A stretch of DNA of 64,000 nucleotides from Pseudomonadota bacterium (GCA_039193195.1 JBCCWS010000020.1:29939-93938), one strand, 5' to 3'; shown: positions 1-9,338, numbered from the stretch's first letter. Program-made: numbers and translations. The notes: generated from the sequence alone by a model not told the origin.

Positions 1-2532
1 ACCACGCGCACCCTCGGCGAGGACGCGACCCTCGGCGCGGTGGAGCGCACCGACTCCTACGATCTGCGCTCGCGTCCTTGGTTTCAGCTTGGACTTGCCA
101 GCGACGGCACCGCTTGGACCGATCCCTACCGCAACTACGCCACGGATGCTCTGCTGCTGAGCGCCGTCCACCCGATCATCGAACGGAAGTCAGGCCGCGT
201 CGAGGGCGTCGTCAGTGCCGCGATCTCCCTCCAGACCCTGTCCGACTTTCTCGCCACGATCGAGGCGGCCCAGGATGGCGCGGTGTTTGTGAGCGATGGC
301 GAAGGCCGCGTTCTCGCGAGCTCGCAGGCGCTAGGCGCATCGCTCGTCTCGGCAACCCTCGCCGCGTTGGGCGGCAGCGTCGACGGCATGGCCGAAGCGA
401 CCACCCGACGCCTGGACGTCGAGGGAGAAACCCACCTCGTTCAAGTCGCCCCGTTTCGCGACGGCAACGGCCTCGACTGGCGTGTGATCACCAGCGTGCC
501 GGAGGCAGTCTACCTCGGCCCGATTCGCGCCAGCTGGCGCCTCTCGGTCGCCCTCGCGTTGGGCGCGGTACTCACGGCCCTGCTCGCGGGCACCCTGGTA
601 TCTCGGCGCGTGGTCGGCCCCCTCGCGCGCCTGAGCGAAGCGGCACGTCAGGTCGCCTCCGGTGCGATCGCCAGCCAGGACATCGACCTAGGCGACCCAG
701 GCCGCGCCGGCAGCCACGAAGTCGCCCAGCTGCACCTTGCCCTGGAGCAGATGACCGCACGCCTGCGCGATACCTTCTCCCAGTTCGAACACCTGAACGC
801 CGCCCTCGCCAACTCAGAGCATCAGCTGCGCGAGACCTTGGAGATGTTGCCCGTTGGCGCGATGCTGCACGATGCGGACAGCCGCCTCGTCTTCGTCAAT
901 GCCGCCGCCTCGGAGCTGCTGGGCCTGCCGCCAATGGACAGCGGCCGCCCCTGGGCCGAGGCTGACCTTGCAGACCACGCGAAAGAGGTGCTACAGAGAG
1001 TAGAAGGCGCCACCATCGGCCCCGCCCTTGCCGGCGAGCCCGCGCACGTTGATTGCATCGAGCTAGAGCGCGACGGCGAAGACTTGGCCGTGGAGCTTTG
1101 GAGCTCGCCGATCTACGGCGACGAAGGCCACGTAATCTTCGCAGTCTCCGCCCTGCAGGATGTGGGCGATCGGCGCCGCGCCGAGGCTCGCCTCATCCAC
1201 CACGCCACCCACGACTCACTTACGGGCCTCGCTAACCGCAGCCAACTGATCACTCGCGCCAACCTGGCCATCTCGCGCTTGCGCAGAACCCCCGAGCGAC
1301 GCTTCGCTGTGCTGTTCCTCGACCTCGACGGCTTCAAGGTCATCAACGACAGCCTAGGGCACCTTATCGGTGATGAGGTATTGATCGAGGTCGCCAGGCG
1401 CCTGTCTGTTCTGTCCCGCGAGACGGACCTCGCCGCCCGCCTCGGTGGCGATGAATTCGTGCTGCTGCTCGAGGATTTGCCCACTCGCGAGCAAGCACTG
1501 CAGGTGGCGGACCGCGTATTTACGGCGCTCAACAACCCCGTGACCGCCGGTGGGCAAGAGGTGCGCGTCGGCACGAGCATCGGCCTCGTACACGGCGACG
1601 AGCTGTACGAGGAAGCCTCGGAGATGCTGCGCGATGCCGATATCGCCCTCTACCAGGCCAAGGGCGATGGTCGGGGACGCTACGCGGAGTTCGATGCCAG
1701 CATGCGCGACCGCGCCATGCGTCGCCAGCGACTGGAGGAGGACCTGCGCGATGCGCTGCGCAGCGAGAATCTCACCCTTCACTTCCAGCCGATCGTCGAC
1801 CTCAACAACGGGTCCGTCACCAGCTTCGAGGCCCTATGCCGGTGGCAGCACCCCACCCTCGGCTCCATCAGCCCGATGGAGTTCGTGACGCTGGCGGAGG
1901 AGACCGGACTGATCGTGGCCCTCGACCGGTGGGTGATCCGAAGCGCCTGCCGCACCATCGCCCACTGGCGTCACCAACACCCCGATGTGAGCTTCCCGCG
2001 GGTTGCGGTGAACCTCTCCAATCACGATGTATCGCGCAGCGACCTCGTGACCTACATCGACGAATCCCTCCGGGCCTTCCGGCTTCCCCCCACGGCCCTT
2101 GGCGTCGAGTTAACCGAGAGCGGCTTGGTCAAAGACATCGAGCACACCCGTGACACGCTCCTGCGCTTGCGCGAGCGCGGGATCACGATTTCCATCGATG
2201 ACTTCGGCACGGGGTACTCGTCCTTGAGTTACCTCTACCGCCTACCGGTGGATGCCCTGAAGATCGATCGCTCCCTGGTGAGCGGCGTCGCTCCGGGGGC
2301 GACCAACCACAAGATTGTCAGCTCCGTCGTCGCCCTTAGTAACGAGCTTGGCATCGACGCGATCGCCGAGGGGATCGAAGAGGAGGCCGAGCTCACGCTC
2401 CTGCGCGACATGGGATGCGAGCGCGCCCAGGGCTACTACTTTGCCCGCCCCGTGCCCGCAAGCGCCGTCCCTGCTCTGCTGACTGGCGAGGGCAGCGCCC
2501 GCGCCGACGCCATGATCACCTCCGATGGATAA
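1..2532 (+). CDS. Cache-HAMP-PAS-GGDEF-EAL cyclic-di-GMP protein (5' end missing)
   Basis: The reading frame is open to the first base of the window, so the start codon and the N-terminal transmembrane segment lie outside. What remains reads as the end of a periplasmic Cache sensor (the RPWF...WTDPY region), one membrane helix at about nt 540-600, a HAMP linker, a PAS domain at about nt 830-1180, a GGDEF domain and an EAL domain. The diguanylate cyclase signature LGGDEF (near nt 1438) and the phosphodiesterase signatures FEALCRW (near nt 1830) and DDFGTGYSS are intact, so both synthesis and breakdown of c-di-GMP are possible. The last codons overlap the next gene by 8 bases, which suggests translational coupling to a second diguanylate cyclase. 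The domain calls are sure; the ligand is unknown. Confidence 0.93.
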   Translation, partial: TTRTLGEDATLGAVERTDSYDLRSRPWFQLGLASDGTAWTDPYRNYATDALLLSAVHPIIERKSGRVEGVVSAAISLQTLSDFLATIEAAQDGAVFVSDGEGRVLASSQALGASLVSATLAALGGSVDGMAEATTRRLDVEGETHLVQVAPFRDGNGLDWRVITSVPEAVYLGPIRASWRLSVALALGAVLTALLAGTLVSRRVVGPLARLSEAARQVASGAIASQDIDLGDPGRAGSHEVAQLHLALEQMTARLRDTFSQFEHLNAALANSEHQLRETLEMLPVGAMLHDADSRLVFVNAAASELLGLPPMDSGRPWAEADLADHAKEVLQRVEGATIGPALAGEPAHVDCIELERDGEDLAVELWSSPIYGDEGHVIFAVSALQDVGDRRRAEARLIHHATHDSLTGLANRSQLITRANLAISRLRRTPERRFAVLFLDLDGFKVINDSLGHLIGDEVLIEVARRLSVLSRETDLAARLGGDEFVLLLEDLPTREQALQVADRVFTALNNPVTAGGQEVRVGTSIGLVHGDELYEEASEMLRDADIALYQAKGDGRGRYAEFDASMRDRAMRRQRLEEDLRDALRSENLTLHFQPIVDLNNGSVTSFEALCRWQHPTLGSISPMEFVTLAEETGLIVALDRWVIRSACRTIAHWRHQHPDVSFPRVAVNLSNHDVSRSDLVTYIDESLRAFRLPPTALGVELTESGLVKDIEHTRDTLLRLRERGITISIDDFGTGYSSLSYLYRLPVDALKIDRSLVSGVAPGATNHKIVSSVVALSNELGIDAIAEGIEEEAELTLLRDMGCERAQGYYFARPVPASAVPALLTGEGSARADAMITSDG

Positions 2533-3757
2533 GGGCGAATCCCCTCGAGAGGGCACGGGAGACATCGCGGCGAGCAGCGAAGCTCGCCTCATCCAGCGGC
2601 GTATCATTCGCAGCTACACCCTCGCCCTCCTGCTAATCGCTGCCGCAGCCACCGGTACGTTCTTCACGGCGCAAGCGATGATCTGCGAACAGAGCGACAG
2701 CGCCGGTCTGATCAACATCAGCGGCCGCCAGCGCATGCTTTCCCAGCGCATCTCCCTGCAAGTCATCCAGCTGATACAGGCCGAAAGCCACGGCGCGAAG
2801 CGTAAGATACGCGCAGGAGTCGAGCAGGACTTGGAGGTCTTTAGCACCTCACACCTGGCGATCCTCGACGCCAGCGGGGGCCGCTCCGAGATGTCTCGGC
2901 CCCTGCGAGCACTCTACTTCGAGGGCGATTACCCGGTGGACGACGCCGTGCGCACCTTCGCCGCAGACGTGCGTGACTTGCTCGCCGCAGCGCCCGACGC
3001 CGCGCGATCCCGAAGCGCCTCTCGCCTTGCCGAGACAGCCAAAGGCCCCCTGCTGGGCGGACTCAACGAGGTCGTTCTCCAGTACCAGCGTGAAGCTGAG
3101 CACCGCATCGATGTACTGGACCGGGTTGAGACCATCATCTACGCCATTACGCTTCTCGGCCTGGTGGTTGAGGTGCTGGTGATCTTCCGTCCACTAGTGC
3201 GAGAGATCGGTAGGCGGACACTCGAGCTTGAGGACGTCACCTTTAAGGCAAGTCACGATGATCTCACGGGCTTGCCCAACCGCCGCTACTTCTACGAGCA
3301 GGCCACGGCCGCCCTCGCCCGAAGCAGGCGCAAAGAACAGCACACTGGGCTCTTACACATCGACCTCGACGGCTTTAAGGCAGTCAACGACGAACTCGGC
3401 CATAGCGCCGGAGACGATGTGCTGCGTCATGTCACCACGCTGCTGAACAACGTGGGACGGCGCGGCGACTTTGCCGCGCGCCTCGGCGGAGACGAGTTCG
3501 TCGTTCTGGTAGCCGATGCGAAGGCTCCGAAAGATCTAGAAGCCATGGCAGCCCGACTCGTGGCGGAGATGGCCAAGCCGATCAACGTGCAGGGCACGCA
3601 AGTACGTATCGGCGCTAGCGTCGGGCTCGCGATGGTGCCGCCGGGGGCACGCTCCGTCGACGCCGTGCTGTACGAAAGCGACCAAGCGCTCTACAAGGCC
3701 AAGGCGGACGGCAAGGCCACTTGGAAGTGGTTCGCTAATCCAGAGCCAGCTAACTAG
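2525..3757 (+). CDS. membrane diguanylate cyclase with PilJ/NarX-like sensor domain
   Basis: This 410-residue protein has an N-terminal helix (about residues 22-45) and a periplasmic four-helix sensor of the PilJ/NarX type. The sensor is recognised by the segment INISGRQRMLSQRISLQ at about 60-76. A second membrane helix follows near 205-225, then a C-terminal GGDEF domain with an intact RLGGDEFVVL active-site motif. It should make c-di-GMP from GTP in response to a periplasmic signal. It overlaps the preceding GGDEF-EAL gene, so the two probably form an operon with opposing or complementary activity. Its TAG stop abuts the stop codon of the convergent gene on the other strand, giving the sequence CTAGCTAG. 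Confidence 0.92.
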   Translation: MDKGESPREGTGDIAASSEARLIQRRIIRSYTLALLLIAAAATGTFFTAQAMICEQSDSAGLINISGRQRMLSQRISLQVIQLIQAESHGAKRKIRAGVEQDLEVFSTSHLAILDASGGRSEMSRPLRALYFEGDYPVDDAVRTFAADVRDLLAAAPDAARSRSASRLAETAKGPLLGGLNEVVLQYQREAEHRIDVLDRVETIIYAITLLGLVVEVLVIFRPLVREIGRRTLELEDVTFKASHDDLTGLPNRRYFYEQATAALARSRRKEQHTGLLHIDLDGFKAVNDELGHSAGDDVLRHVTTLLNNVGRRGDFAARLGGDEFVVLVADAKAPKDLEAMAARLVAEMAKPINVQGTQVRIGASVGLAMVPPGARSVDAVLYESDQALYKAKADGKATWKWFANPEPAN

Positions 3758-3761
3758 CTAG
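3754..3761. other. abutting convergent stop codons forming CTAGCTAG
   Basis: The TAG of the plus-strand diguanylate cyclase and the TAG of the minus-strand SpdH-like gene are directly adjacent with no intergenic base, forming two CTAG tetranucleotides. The palindromic elements elsewhere in this window sit in CTAG at stop codons, so this looks like the unoccupied version of their target. There is no room for an intrinsic terminator between the genes. Confidence 0.8.
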
Positions 3762-5620
3762 CTCGTCAGGTCACTGACGGCTCGGTAGGCCTGCTCGATT
3801 GCCGCTTCCGACATCGCGTTGGAGGCCGCGTCGCTAGCCGCGATGGCGATGTTGCCAAAGGCATCGCGATTGCGCTCCCAGTAACGCTCCTCCGGCGACC
3901 ACAGGTCCGGCTCGAAGGCAATGCGATCGGTCTTCGGGTCGTGAGCGTAGGCGTAGCCGTGGGGCCAGCGGTTCACGGTGATAGCGGCGATGTCACGGTC
4001 AGCCTGGAAGCCCCCTGGAGCGAGCATGCGCGTCAGCTGATCGCGCACGTGATCTTCGAAGGTGCCGAAGGGTGTCGACAGGAGGGAGCGCTGGCCGGCG
4101 CGAAACTGCTCCCTTGCGCTGAGCCCAGCCTCCCCGGGCACGTGATTGAGGTGCAATACCATGGGCTCTTCGGGGCTGACGGGGTAGTCGTAGCCGCCGA
4201 TCGAGACGGGCCAGTCCAACATCACATTGTGGAAGAAGCTGCCCGAGCACAGGGCGCGGTGAAAGCCGAGATTGGCGATGGACTGCCAGTTGCGCACCAC
4301 CACGTTCGTGTACACCAAGGGCGCTCGGACCGCTTGACCGAGGAGCTCGCGCTGGGGATTGGGCATCTGCGGGCACAGGCGTGGCACGATGCCGTGATAG
4401 CAGGCGAGCACTACTTGGCGCGCCGTTACCGTGCGCGCCTTGCCACCGACCACATAGGTAACGCGCACGGCATTGTCGAGATCGTCATCGATGTGTCGGA
4501 CGCGCACGACCGTGCTGTTCAAGCGAATACGCACCTTGTTGGCGGCCCGATCGAGGGCGCCGTAGTTAAACTTCGCAAGGACGATGTCATCCATCGTGCG
4601 CCCCGGTGCAACCTTAGGAATCATCTCGCGCACGAGCATGCGGGCGATCGTCGCGTTGCCGTCGGGGAAGTGATAGATGTAGGGATGAGGGTCTTCCTCC
4701 GCCTCGGCTGAATCCGAGTAGAGGCCGAGGTCCAGTTCGCCGAATCCTGGGTATCCGCTCACCATCGCGGCCCGCGCCGGAAACGCATCGATGCCGATCG
4801 CCCACACGCCGCGGCTGATGTCCTTGATCGCGGCGAGGGCCTCAGCACCGATCTGGGCGCGCTCCCTGAGGTAAGTCTCGTAGCTGACTTCCGTCAGGTA
4901 GGCAAGCTGGGCGTCGCGGCCCAACTCCTCGTCGAGGTAGTGACGCTCATTGGCGAACAGGCGTACAAGCTGCGCCTTGGCTCCGTCGCTCAAAGGCGCC
5001 CCTGCCACCACCTTCGCATCCGCGAGCGATCCCACCGCGAGGTGATCACGGCCGAAACGCTCGCGATTGAAGAACGTGGCGGAGGCCAGGCCGAGGTCAT
5101 CGAAGAGATCGTGATGATATGCCTGCTTGAAGCGATCCGTGTCGATGCCCAGCTCGCGCAGGAGGCGCTTAGCAACCGCCGGGTAGCCCCCGGGCGCCTC
5201 GATGAGCATGGTGCCACCGTAGCCGATCAGCTGCTTATCACCGACCGTGAATTCGTTGCGCTTCGCGTGGCCCCCGAAGTCATCGTGATTATCCAGTACC
5301 AGGATCTTCGATCCGCTGCCCGCCGCCTGGCGGTAGAAGTAGGCGGCGGATAGGCCACTTATCCCACCCCCGACCACGGCCAGATCGTAGAGCTCACCCG
5401 TATCCTCTGCCGGCGGTAGGGCTCCGCCATCGCGCAGCGAGTGGGCCACCTCGTAGGAGCCTTCATGGGAGCCGCGCAGCCCCACCTTCGCAGGCGGGTA
5501 GTCTTCTGAAAAGGCAAGGTGCGGGTCCATCGCTCTCGCGAGACCTTCCGGCACCATGGAGGCGCCGACGCCTACGGCGATCCCGTTCAGAAAATCACGG
5601 CGCGTTACCTGACGCTTCAC
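3758..5620 (-). CDS. spdH: Tat-exported spermidine dehydrogenase-like flavoprotein (SpdH paralogue 1)
   Basis: The 620-residue product starts with a twin-arginine signal (TRRDFLNG at residues 6-13, then a hydrophobic stretch to about 30). It has an FAD-binding Rossmann motif VVGGGISGLSAAY at about 81, followed by LDNHDDFGGHAKRNEF. Length, Tat signal and these blocks match the SpdH family of Pseudomonas aeruginosa. That enzyme oxidises spermidine at the secondary amine, giving 1,3-diaminopropane and 4-aminobutanal, and acts in the periplasm. The gene lies downstream of puuC and a second spdH, separated by a palindromic element that ends about 19 bases before its ATG. Substrate is by family inference; another polyamine is possible. 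Confidence 0.82.
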   Translation of the reverse strand: MKRQVTRRDFLNGIAVGVGASMVPEGLARAMDPHLAFSEDYPPAKVGLRGSHEGSYEVAHSLRDGGALPPAEDTGELYDLAVVGGGISGLSAAYFYRQAAGSGSKILVLDNHDDFGGHAKRNEFTVGDKQLIGYGGTMLIEAPGGYPAVAKRLLRELGIDTDRFKQAYHHDLFDDLGLASATFFNRERFGRDHLAVGSLADAKVVAGAPLSDGAKAQLVRLFANERHYLDEELGRDAQLAYLTEVSYETYLRERAQIGAEALAAIKDISRGVWAIGIDAFPARAAMVSGYPGFGELDLGLYSDSAEAEEDPHPYIYHFPDGNATIARMLVREMIPKVAPGRTMDDIVLAKFNYGALDRAANKVRIRLNSTVVRVRHIDDDLDNAVRVTYVVGGKARTVTARQVVLACYHGIVPRLCPQMPNPQRELLGQAVRAPLVYTNVVVRNWQSIANLGFHRALCSGSFFHNVMLDWPVSIGGYDYPVSPEEPMVLHLNHVPGEAGLSAREQFRAGQRSLLSTPFGTFEDHVRDQLTRMLAPGGFQADRDIAAITVNRWPHGYAYAHDPKTDRIAFEPDLWSPEERYWERNRDAFGNIAIAASDAASNAMSEAAIEQAYRAVSDLTS

Positions 5621-5639
5621 GTCCCCTCTCCCTTACCGA

Positions 5640-5807
5640 CTAGTGTGCTGTCCCAGAAGTTCGTTGAAAAACATGCACGGGGCTTTTCGTTCCTGGGTGC
5701 GGCGCGAGGACGAGCGTGGCAGGCCCCACGGGAGGAGGAGCAACGTACTCAGGGGCGAAAAGTACCCGCGTATTTCTCAACGAATTTCTGGGACAGCACA
5801 CTACTAG
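5640..5807. mobile_element. palindromic MITE-like element, family A copy 1
   Basis: The element runs from CTAG to CTAG with imperfect terminal inverted repeats of about 27 bases (left TAGTGTGCTGTCCCAGAAGT; the right end is its complement with an extra CTA). A 48-base asymmetric core at 5699-5746 recurs at 63875-63922 in reverse orientation with one mismatch, so the two copies are inserted in opposite directions relative to the core. No transposase is encoded, so it would be non-autonomous. Its right end coincides with the TAG stop of puuC on the minus strand. CTAG targeting with a duplicated TA is the known habit of IS630/Tc1-type transposases; that link is inference. Confidence 0.8.
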
Positions 5808-7297
5808 TCGTCGAACTCGAACCAGGTCGTCTTCAACTCCGTGTAGTCGTCGAAGGCATGGATAGACTTATCGCGTCCGTTGCCACTCTGTTTGAAGCCA
5901 CCGAAGGGCACCGTGATGTCACCGCCGAAGTAGTTGTTCACGGTCATGGTGCCCACGCGCAGAGCATTCGCCACTTTGTGTGCGGTGTTGATGTTCTGGG
6001 TCCACACCGCACCCGCGAGCCCGTAGATGGAATCGTTAGCCAAGGCGATAGCCTCGTCGGCCGAGTCAAAGCCGATCACAGACAGGACCGGCCCGAAGAT
6101 CTCCTCGCGGGCGATACGCATGTCGTTGCGCACCCCGGTGAAGACCGTCGGCTCATGGTAATAGCCGCCGGAGTCGAGGTGGGTCTGGTTGCCTCCTGCC
6201 ACAAGCGACGCGCCCTCTTGCCGGCCGACGGAGACGTAGCTGGATACGGTCTCAAACTGCTTCTCGCTAATGAGCGGTCCCATCGTTGTATCGGGATCGA
6301 GGGGATCTCCCGGATGCCAGTCCTGACAGTGCGCGAGCACCTTCTCGACAAAGGCGTCGTGGGCGGAGTTCTCTACAAACAGTCGCGTGCCTGCCGTGCA
6401 GGTCTGGCCGCCGTTGTAGAACACGGCCAGGGCCGCGCCAGCGGCGGCCTTGTCGAGGTTAGCGTCGCCAAACACGATGTTCGGACTCTTACCGCCGAGC
6501 TCGAGGAACACGCGCTTCAAGTTCGACTGCGCGGCGTCCTGCATGATGCGCTTGCCGACCGCGGTCGAGCCCGTGAAGGTCACCCCGTCCACATCCGGAT
6601 GGCGCGCGAGATGGCCGCCGATGGTCGGGCCGTCGCCGGGCAGTACCTGCAACACCCCCGGCGGCAGCCCCGCTTCGGCCGCGAGACCCGCGATGCGAAT
6701 GGCCGTGAGCGGCGTATTCTCCGACGGTTTGACGATCACCGAGTTGCCCGTGGCGAGGGCCGGCCCTAGCTTCCACGCGGTGGTGGAGATGGGGAAGTTG
6801 AAGGGCACTACCGCCGCCACCACGCCGAGCGGTAAGCGTTGCACCAGAGCCAGGGTGCTAGCTGGAGAGGGGGAGATCTCATCGTACAGCTTGTCGATGA
6901 CTTCGCCGCTCCAGCGAATCGTGCGAATCGCCGAGGGAACATCATCGCCCGTGGTGTCACCGATCGGCTTGCCCGCGTCGAGAGTCTCAAGCAACGCGAG
7001 TTCGCTAGCATGCGCCTGCATGAGCTCTGACCAGCGCACCATGATGGCCTTGCGATCCCCTGGCGCTTTGCGCGACCACACGCCGCTTTCGAAGGTCTTG
7101 CGCGCGACCTTGACCGCTTGATCGACATCCTGGATCGAGCATTCGGCCACATCCGCCAGCGGAGTGCCGTCGGCCGGCCGAGTCAGCATGCGGATCTCCC
7201 CGGACATCGATGGGCGATAATCGCCGTCGATGAAGGCGCGAGCCTCGATGGAAAGCGCGTCCGCAGCGGTGCGCCAGTTGTCGTCTGCTATATCCAT
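5804..7297 (-). CDS. puuC: gamma-glutamyl-aminobutyraldehyde/aminoaldehyde dehydrogenase, PuuC-like
   Basis: This is a 497-residue NAD(P)-dependent aldehyde dehydrogenase. It has the VVPFNFPI region, the glutamate motif FLELGGKSPN, and the catalytic cysteine in NGGQTCTAG. It ends in the typical PFGGFKQSGNGRDKS and YTELKTTW tail of PuuC/betaine-aldehyde-type enzymes. The frame is open further upstream, but the MDIADDNW start is chosen because an AGGGA precedes it at good spacing and the upstream part is low-complexity and inside the neighbouring gene. It would oxidise 4-(gamma-glutamylamino)butanal, or 3- and 4-aminoaldehydes made by the flanking SpdH enzymes. It lies 25 bases downstream of the second spdH, so co-transcription is likely. 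Its TAG stop lies at the end of a palindromic element. Confidence 0.9.
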   Translation of the reverse strand: MDIADDNWRTAADALSIEARAFIDGDYRPSMSGEIRMLTRPADGTPLADVAECSIQDVDQAVKVARKTFESGVWSRKAPGDRKAIMVRWSELMQAHASELALLETLDAGKPIGDTTGDDVPSAIRTIRWSGEVIDKLYDEISPSPASTLALVQRLPLGVVAAVVPFNFPISTTAWKLGPALATGNSVIVKPSENTPLTAIRIAGLAAEAGLPPGVLQVLPGDGPTIGGHLARHPDVDGVTFTGSTAVGKRIMQDAAQSNLKRVFLELGGKSPNIVFGDANLDKAAAGAALAVFYNGGQTCTAGTRLFVENSAHDAFVEKVLAHCQDWHPGDPLDPDTTMGPLISEKQFETVSSYVSVGRQEGASLVAGGNQTHLDSGGYYHEPTVFTGVRNDMRIAREEIFGPVLSVIGFDSADEAIALANDSIYGLAGAVWTQNINTAHKVANALRVGTMTVNNYFGGDITVPFGGFKQSGNGRDKSIHAFDDYTELKTTWFEFDD

Positions 7298-7322
7298 GTC
7301 TCGTTTCCCTGGTTGGGACAAA

Positions 7323-9284
7323 TCAGGTGAGCTCTTGCACGGCGCGATGGGCCTGCATGGCCGCTTGCGGGAAGAGCGCGCTCGCCCCCGCATCTGAGTT
7401 GGCGATGGCGATCTGGCCGAAGGGTCTGCGACCGGCGACGTGGGGGAATCGTTCGTCGTTCCAGTCGTCGTAGAACTCATCGTTGCGCCAATCGTAGGAA
7501 TAGGCGTAGCCGTGGGCCCAGCGATTCACCGTGATGCCTGCGATGTCCTTCGCTGGGTCAAAGCCACCTGGACCTAGCAATTCCGTCAGCTGCGCGCGAG
7601 CATTGCGCTCGATGGTCGAGAATGGCGTCGTCATCAATTCGTGTCGACCGAGACTGTAGAGCTCAGGCGGCGTGAGGTGTGGGTCCGGGTAAAACAGAAA
7701 CCGCTCCATATGCACCACCACCGGCGAGTCCGGTGCGGGTGAGAACTTGTAATCGCCGATGCTCACGGGAAAATCGACCATGGCGTTGACGAAGTAGCCA
7801 CCTGGCATTGCCACGCAGCCCACGCCGAGCTTCTCGAAGGCGCGCCAGTTGGTCAGCGCTACATTGGTGTAGATGATCGGCGCGCGTATGCGGCTCTGCA
7901 GGGCTGCCCGCTGAGGCGCAGGCAGCTGCGGGCATAGGGCGGGGATGATGGCGTTGTTGCAGGCGAGGATGCAGCGATCGCCGTGGACACGCTGCGCCTG
8001 GCCGTTGGCGACGTAGGTGACCGCCACCTCTTTTTGACCGGGCCCATCGCCCGGCGTATGCGTCACGTTCACCGCGGTGCTGTTCAGGCGCACCCGCACC
8101 TGTTGGTCCTCGAGGTCCAACTTGCCGTAATCGAAGGACGCGGTGACGATGTCCTCCATCGTGTCGCCCGGCGCGACACTGGGGATCAGGCGGCGCACTA
8201 TCAAGCGGGCAACGCTCGCCAGTCCATCTGGAAAGTGGTGAATGTAGGGGTCGTCTTCGAAGGCGAAGTCGACGTCGACGCCAGTGACGGCTCCGCCGGG
8301 CAGGGTACCGTAGAGAAACACGTCGCCGGCAGCGCATTGGTCGATATCGACGGTGGCGTCCGTACTCAAGCCCGCCAAGGCGCGAAACACTTCCGGCTCG
8401 GTCACGTCCAGGTGACGGCGCAGAAACTCGGCGTAGGTCAGCGTATACAAGTATTCCTCGCGCTCCTGTCGGGACCAGGACTCGAAGCGATCGGTGCGAT
8501 CGGTCAACACGCGCAGCATCTGCGCTTTGGCCTTCGGGGACATCGGCATCGCCGCCACGGCCTCATGCGCTGGGACTCCCGGCGCCAGCGGTAGCCAACT
8601 CCAAAACCCGCCTAGGTCGTAGGGGACGAGGCGTCGTTCGCCCCACTGATCCTGGGCGAAAAGGACCGCGCCCGCCAGCTTGTGGCGGCGATAGAAATCC
8701 TGATCGTAGGCCTGCCCGAGCCTCTTAAGATCGACTCCTAAGTCACGCAGTAGGCGCCTTACGGCCCGCGGGTAGCCGGCCGGCGCCTCGAAGGTTTGGG
8801 TGCCTCCGTAGCCAATCAGGCGCTGCCCCCCCACCTCGAATTCGTTGCGCTTGGCGTGGCCGCCGAAGTCGTCGTGGTTATCTAGGAGCAGGATGCGCGC
8901 GTCCGGTTGCTTCTGATGGAAGAGGTAGGCGGCAGTGAGGCCGCTCAGGCCGGCGCCAACGACCACGAGATCATACTTCTCCCCTGAATCGAGCACCGGC
9001 CCAAAGTCCGTGCGCCCACCACGGGCCAAGGCGTGGGCCACTTCGAAGGCGCCATCATGGTTGCCGCGCATGCCCATACGCTCGGGAGGCCGCCCGAGCG
9101 CGGGCTGGGCGGCGGCGAACGGGGCTCGGTCCGCCCCGAGGGCTGCCCCGGGCACGATCATGGCTCCCGCCATCGCGCCGAATCCGTTGATGAAGTCTCG
9201 GCGCGTGATGTCCGATCCCATGCCCAACGCCCGATCGGAGCGCTCTTGGGGGCGTAAGTCTGTGCTGCTTGGTCCCTTGGACAC
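7323..9284 (-). CDS. Tat-exported spermidine dehydrogenase-like flavoprotein (SpdH paralogue 2)
   Basis: The 653-residue protein is paralogous to the SpdH two genes away. It shares the Tat motif TRRDFING (residues 27-34), the FAD motif VVGAGLSGLTAAYLF, the block LDNHDDFGGHAKRNEFEVGG and the C-terminal VNRWAHGYAY/ANSDAGA segments. GTG is used as the start, preceded by GCGAGG; an ATG 21 codons downstream (MGSDITRRDF) would also give a complete Tat signal. It is longer than paralogue 1, with an insertion of about 20 residues in the middle, and may differ in substrate (spermidine, spermine or norspermidine). It is the first gene of the probable spdH2-puuC-spdH1 operon and is divergent from the flavoprotein cassette. 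Periplasmic location is inferred from the signal. Confidence 0.8.
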   Translation of the reverse strand: MSKGPSSTDLRPQERSDRALGMGSDITRRDFINGFGAMAGAMIVPGAALGADRAPFAAAQPALGRPPERMGMRGNHDGAFEVAHALARGGRTDFGPVLDSGEKYDLVVVGAGLSGLTAAYLFHQKQPDARILLLDNHDDFGGHAKRNEFEVGGQRLIGYGGTQTFEAPAGYPRAVRRLLRDLGVDLKRLGQAYDQDFYRRHKLAGAVLFAQDQWGERRLVPYDLGGFWSWLPLAPGVPAHEAVAAMPMSPKAKAQMLRVLTDRTDRFESWSRQEREEYLYTLTYAEFLRRHLDVTEPEVFRALAGLSTDATVDIDQCAAGDVFLYGTLPGGAVTGVDVDFAFEDDPYIHHFPDGLASVARLIVRRLIPSVAPGDTMEDIVTASFDYGKLDLEDQQVRVRLNSTAVNVTHTPGDGPGQKEVAVTYVANGQAQRVHGDRCILACNNAIIPALCPQLPAPQRAALQSRIRAPIIYTNVALTNWRAFEKLGVGCVAMPGGYFVNAMVDFPVSIGDYKFSPAPDSPVVVHMERFLFYPDPHLTPPELYSLGRHELMTTPFSTIERNARAQLTELLGPGGFDPAKDIAGITVNRWAHGYAYSYDWRNDEFYDDWNDERFPHVAGRRPFGQIAIANSDAGASALFPQAAMQAHRAVQELT

Positions 9285-9326
9285 GGTAGGCCTCGCTTAG
9301 ACCAGTGAAAGCCGTGGGCAGGTGGC

Positions 9327-9338
9327 GCTGGCGCCAGC
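9327..9338. promoter_or_regulatory. 12-bp perfect palindrome in divergent promoter region
   Basis: GCTGGCGCCAGC is a perfect palindrome in the 168-base gap between the divergent spdH2 and flavoprotein genes, and a half copy (GGCGCCAGC) follows about 20 bases later. It could be a shared operator for both directions. GC-rich palindromes also arise by chance in such DNA, so this is weak. Confidence 0.25.

Noticed and set aside
3941..4711. A 256-codon open frame on the plus strand opposite spdH1
   Set aside because: It is the complement of conserved SpdH coding sequence and has no family match or ribosome site; long antisense frames are common in GC-rich genes.
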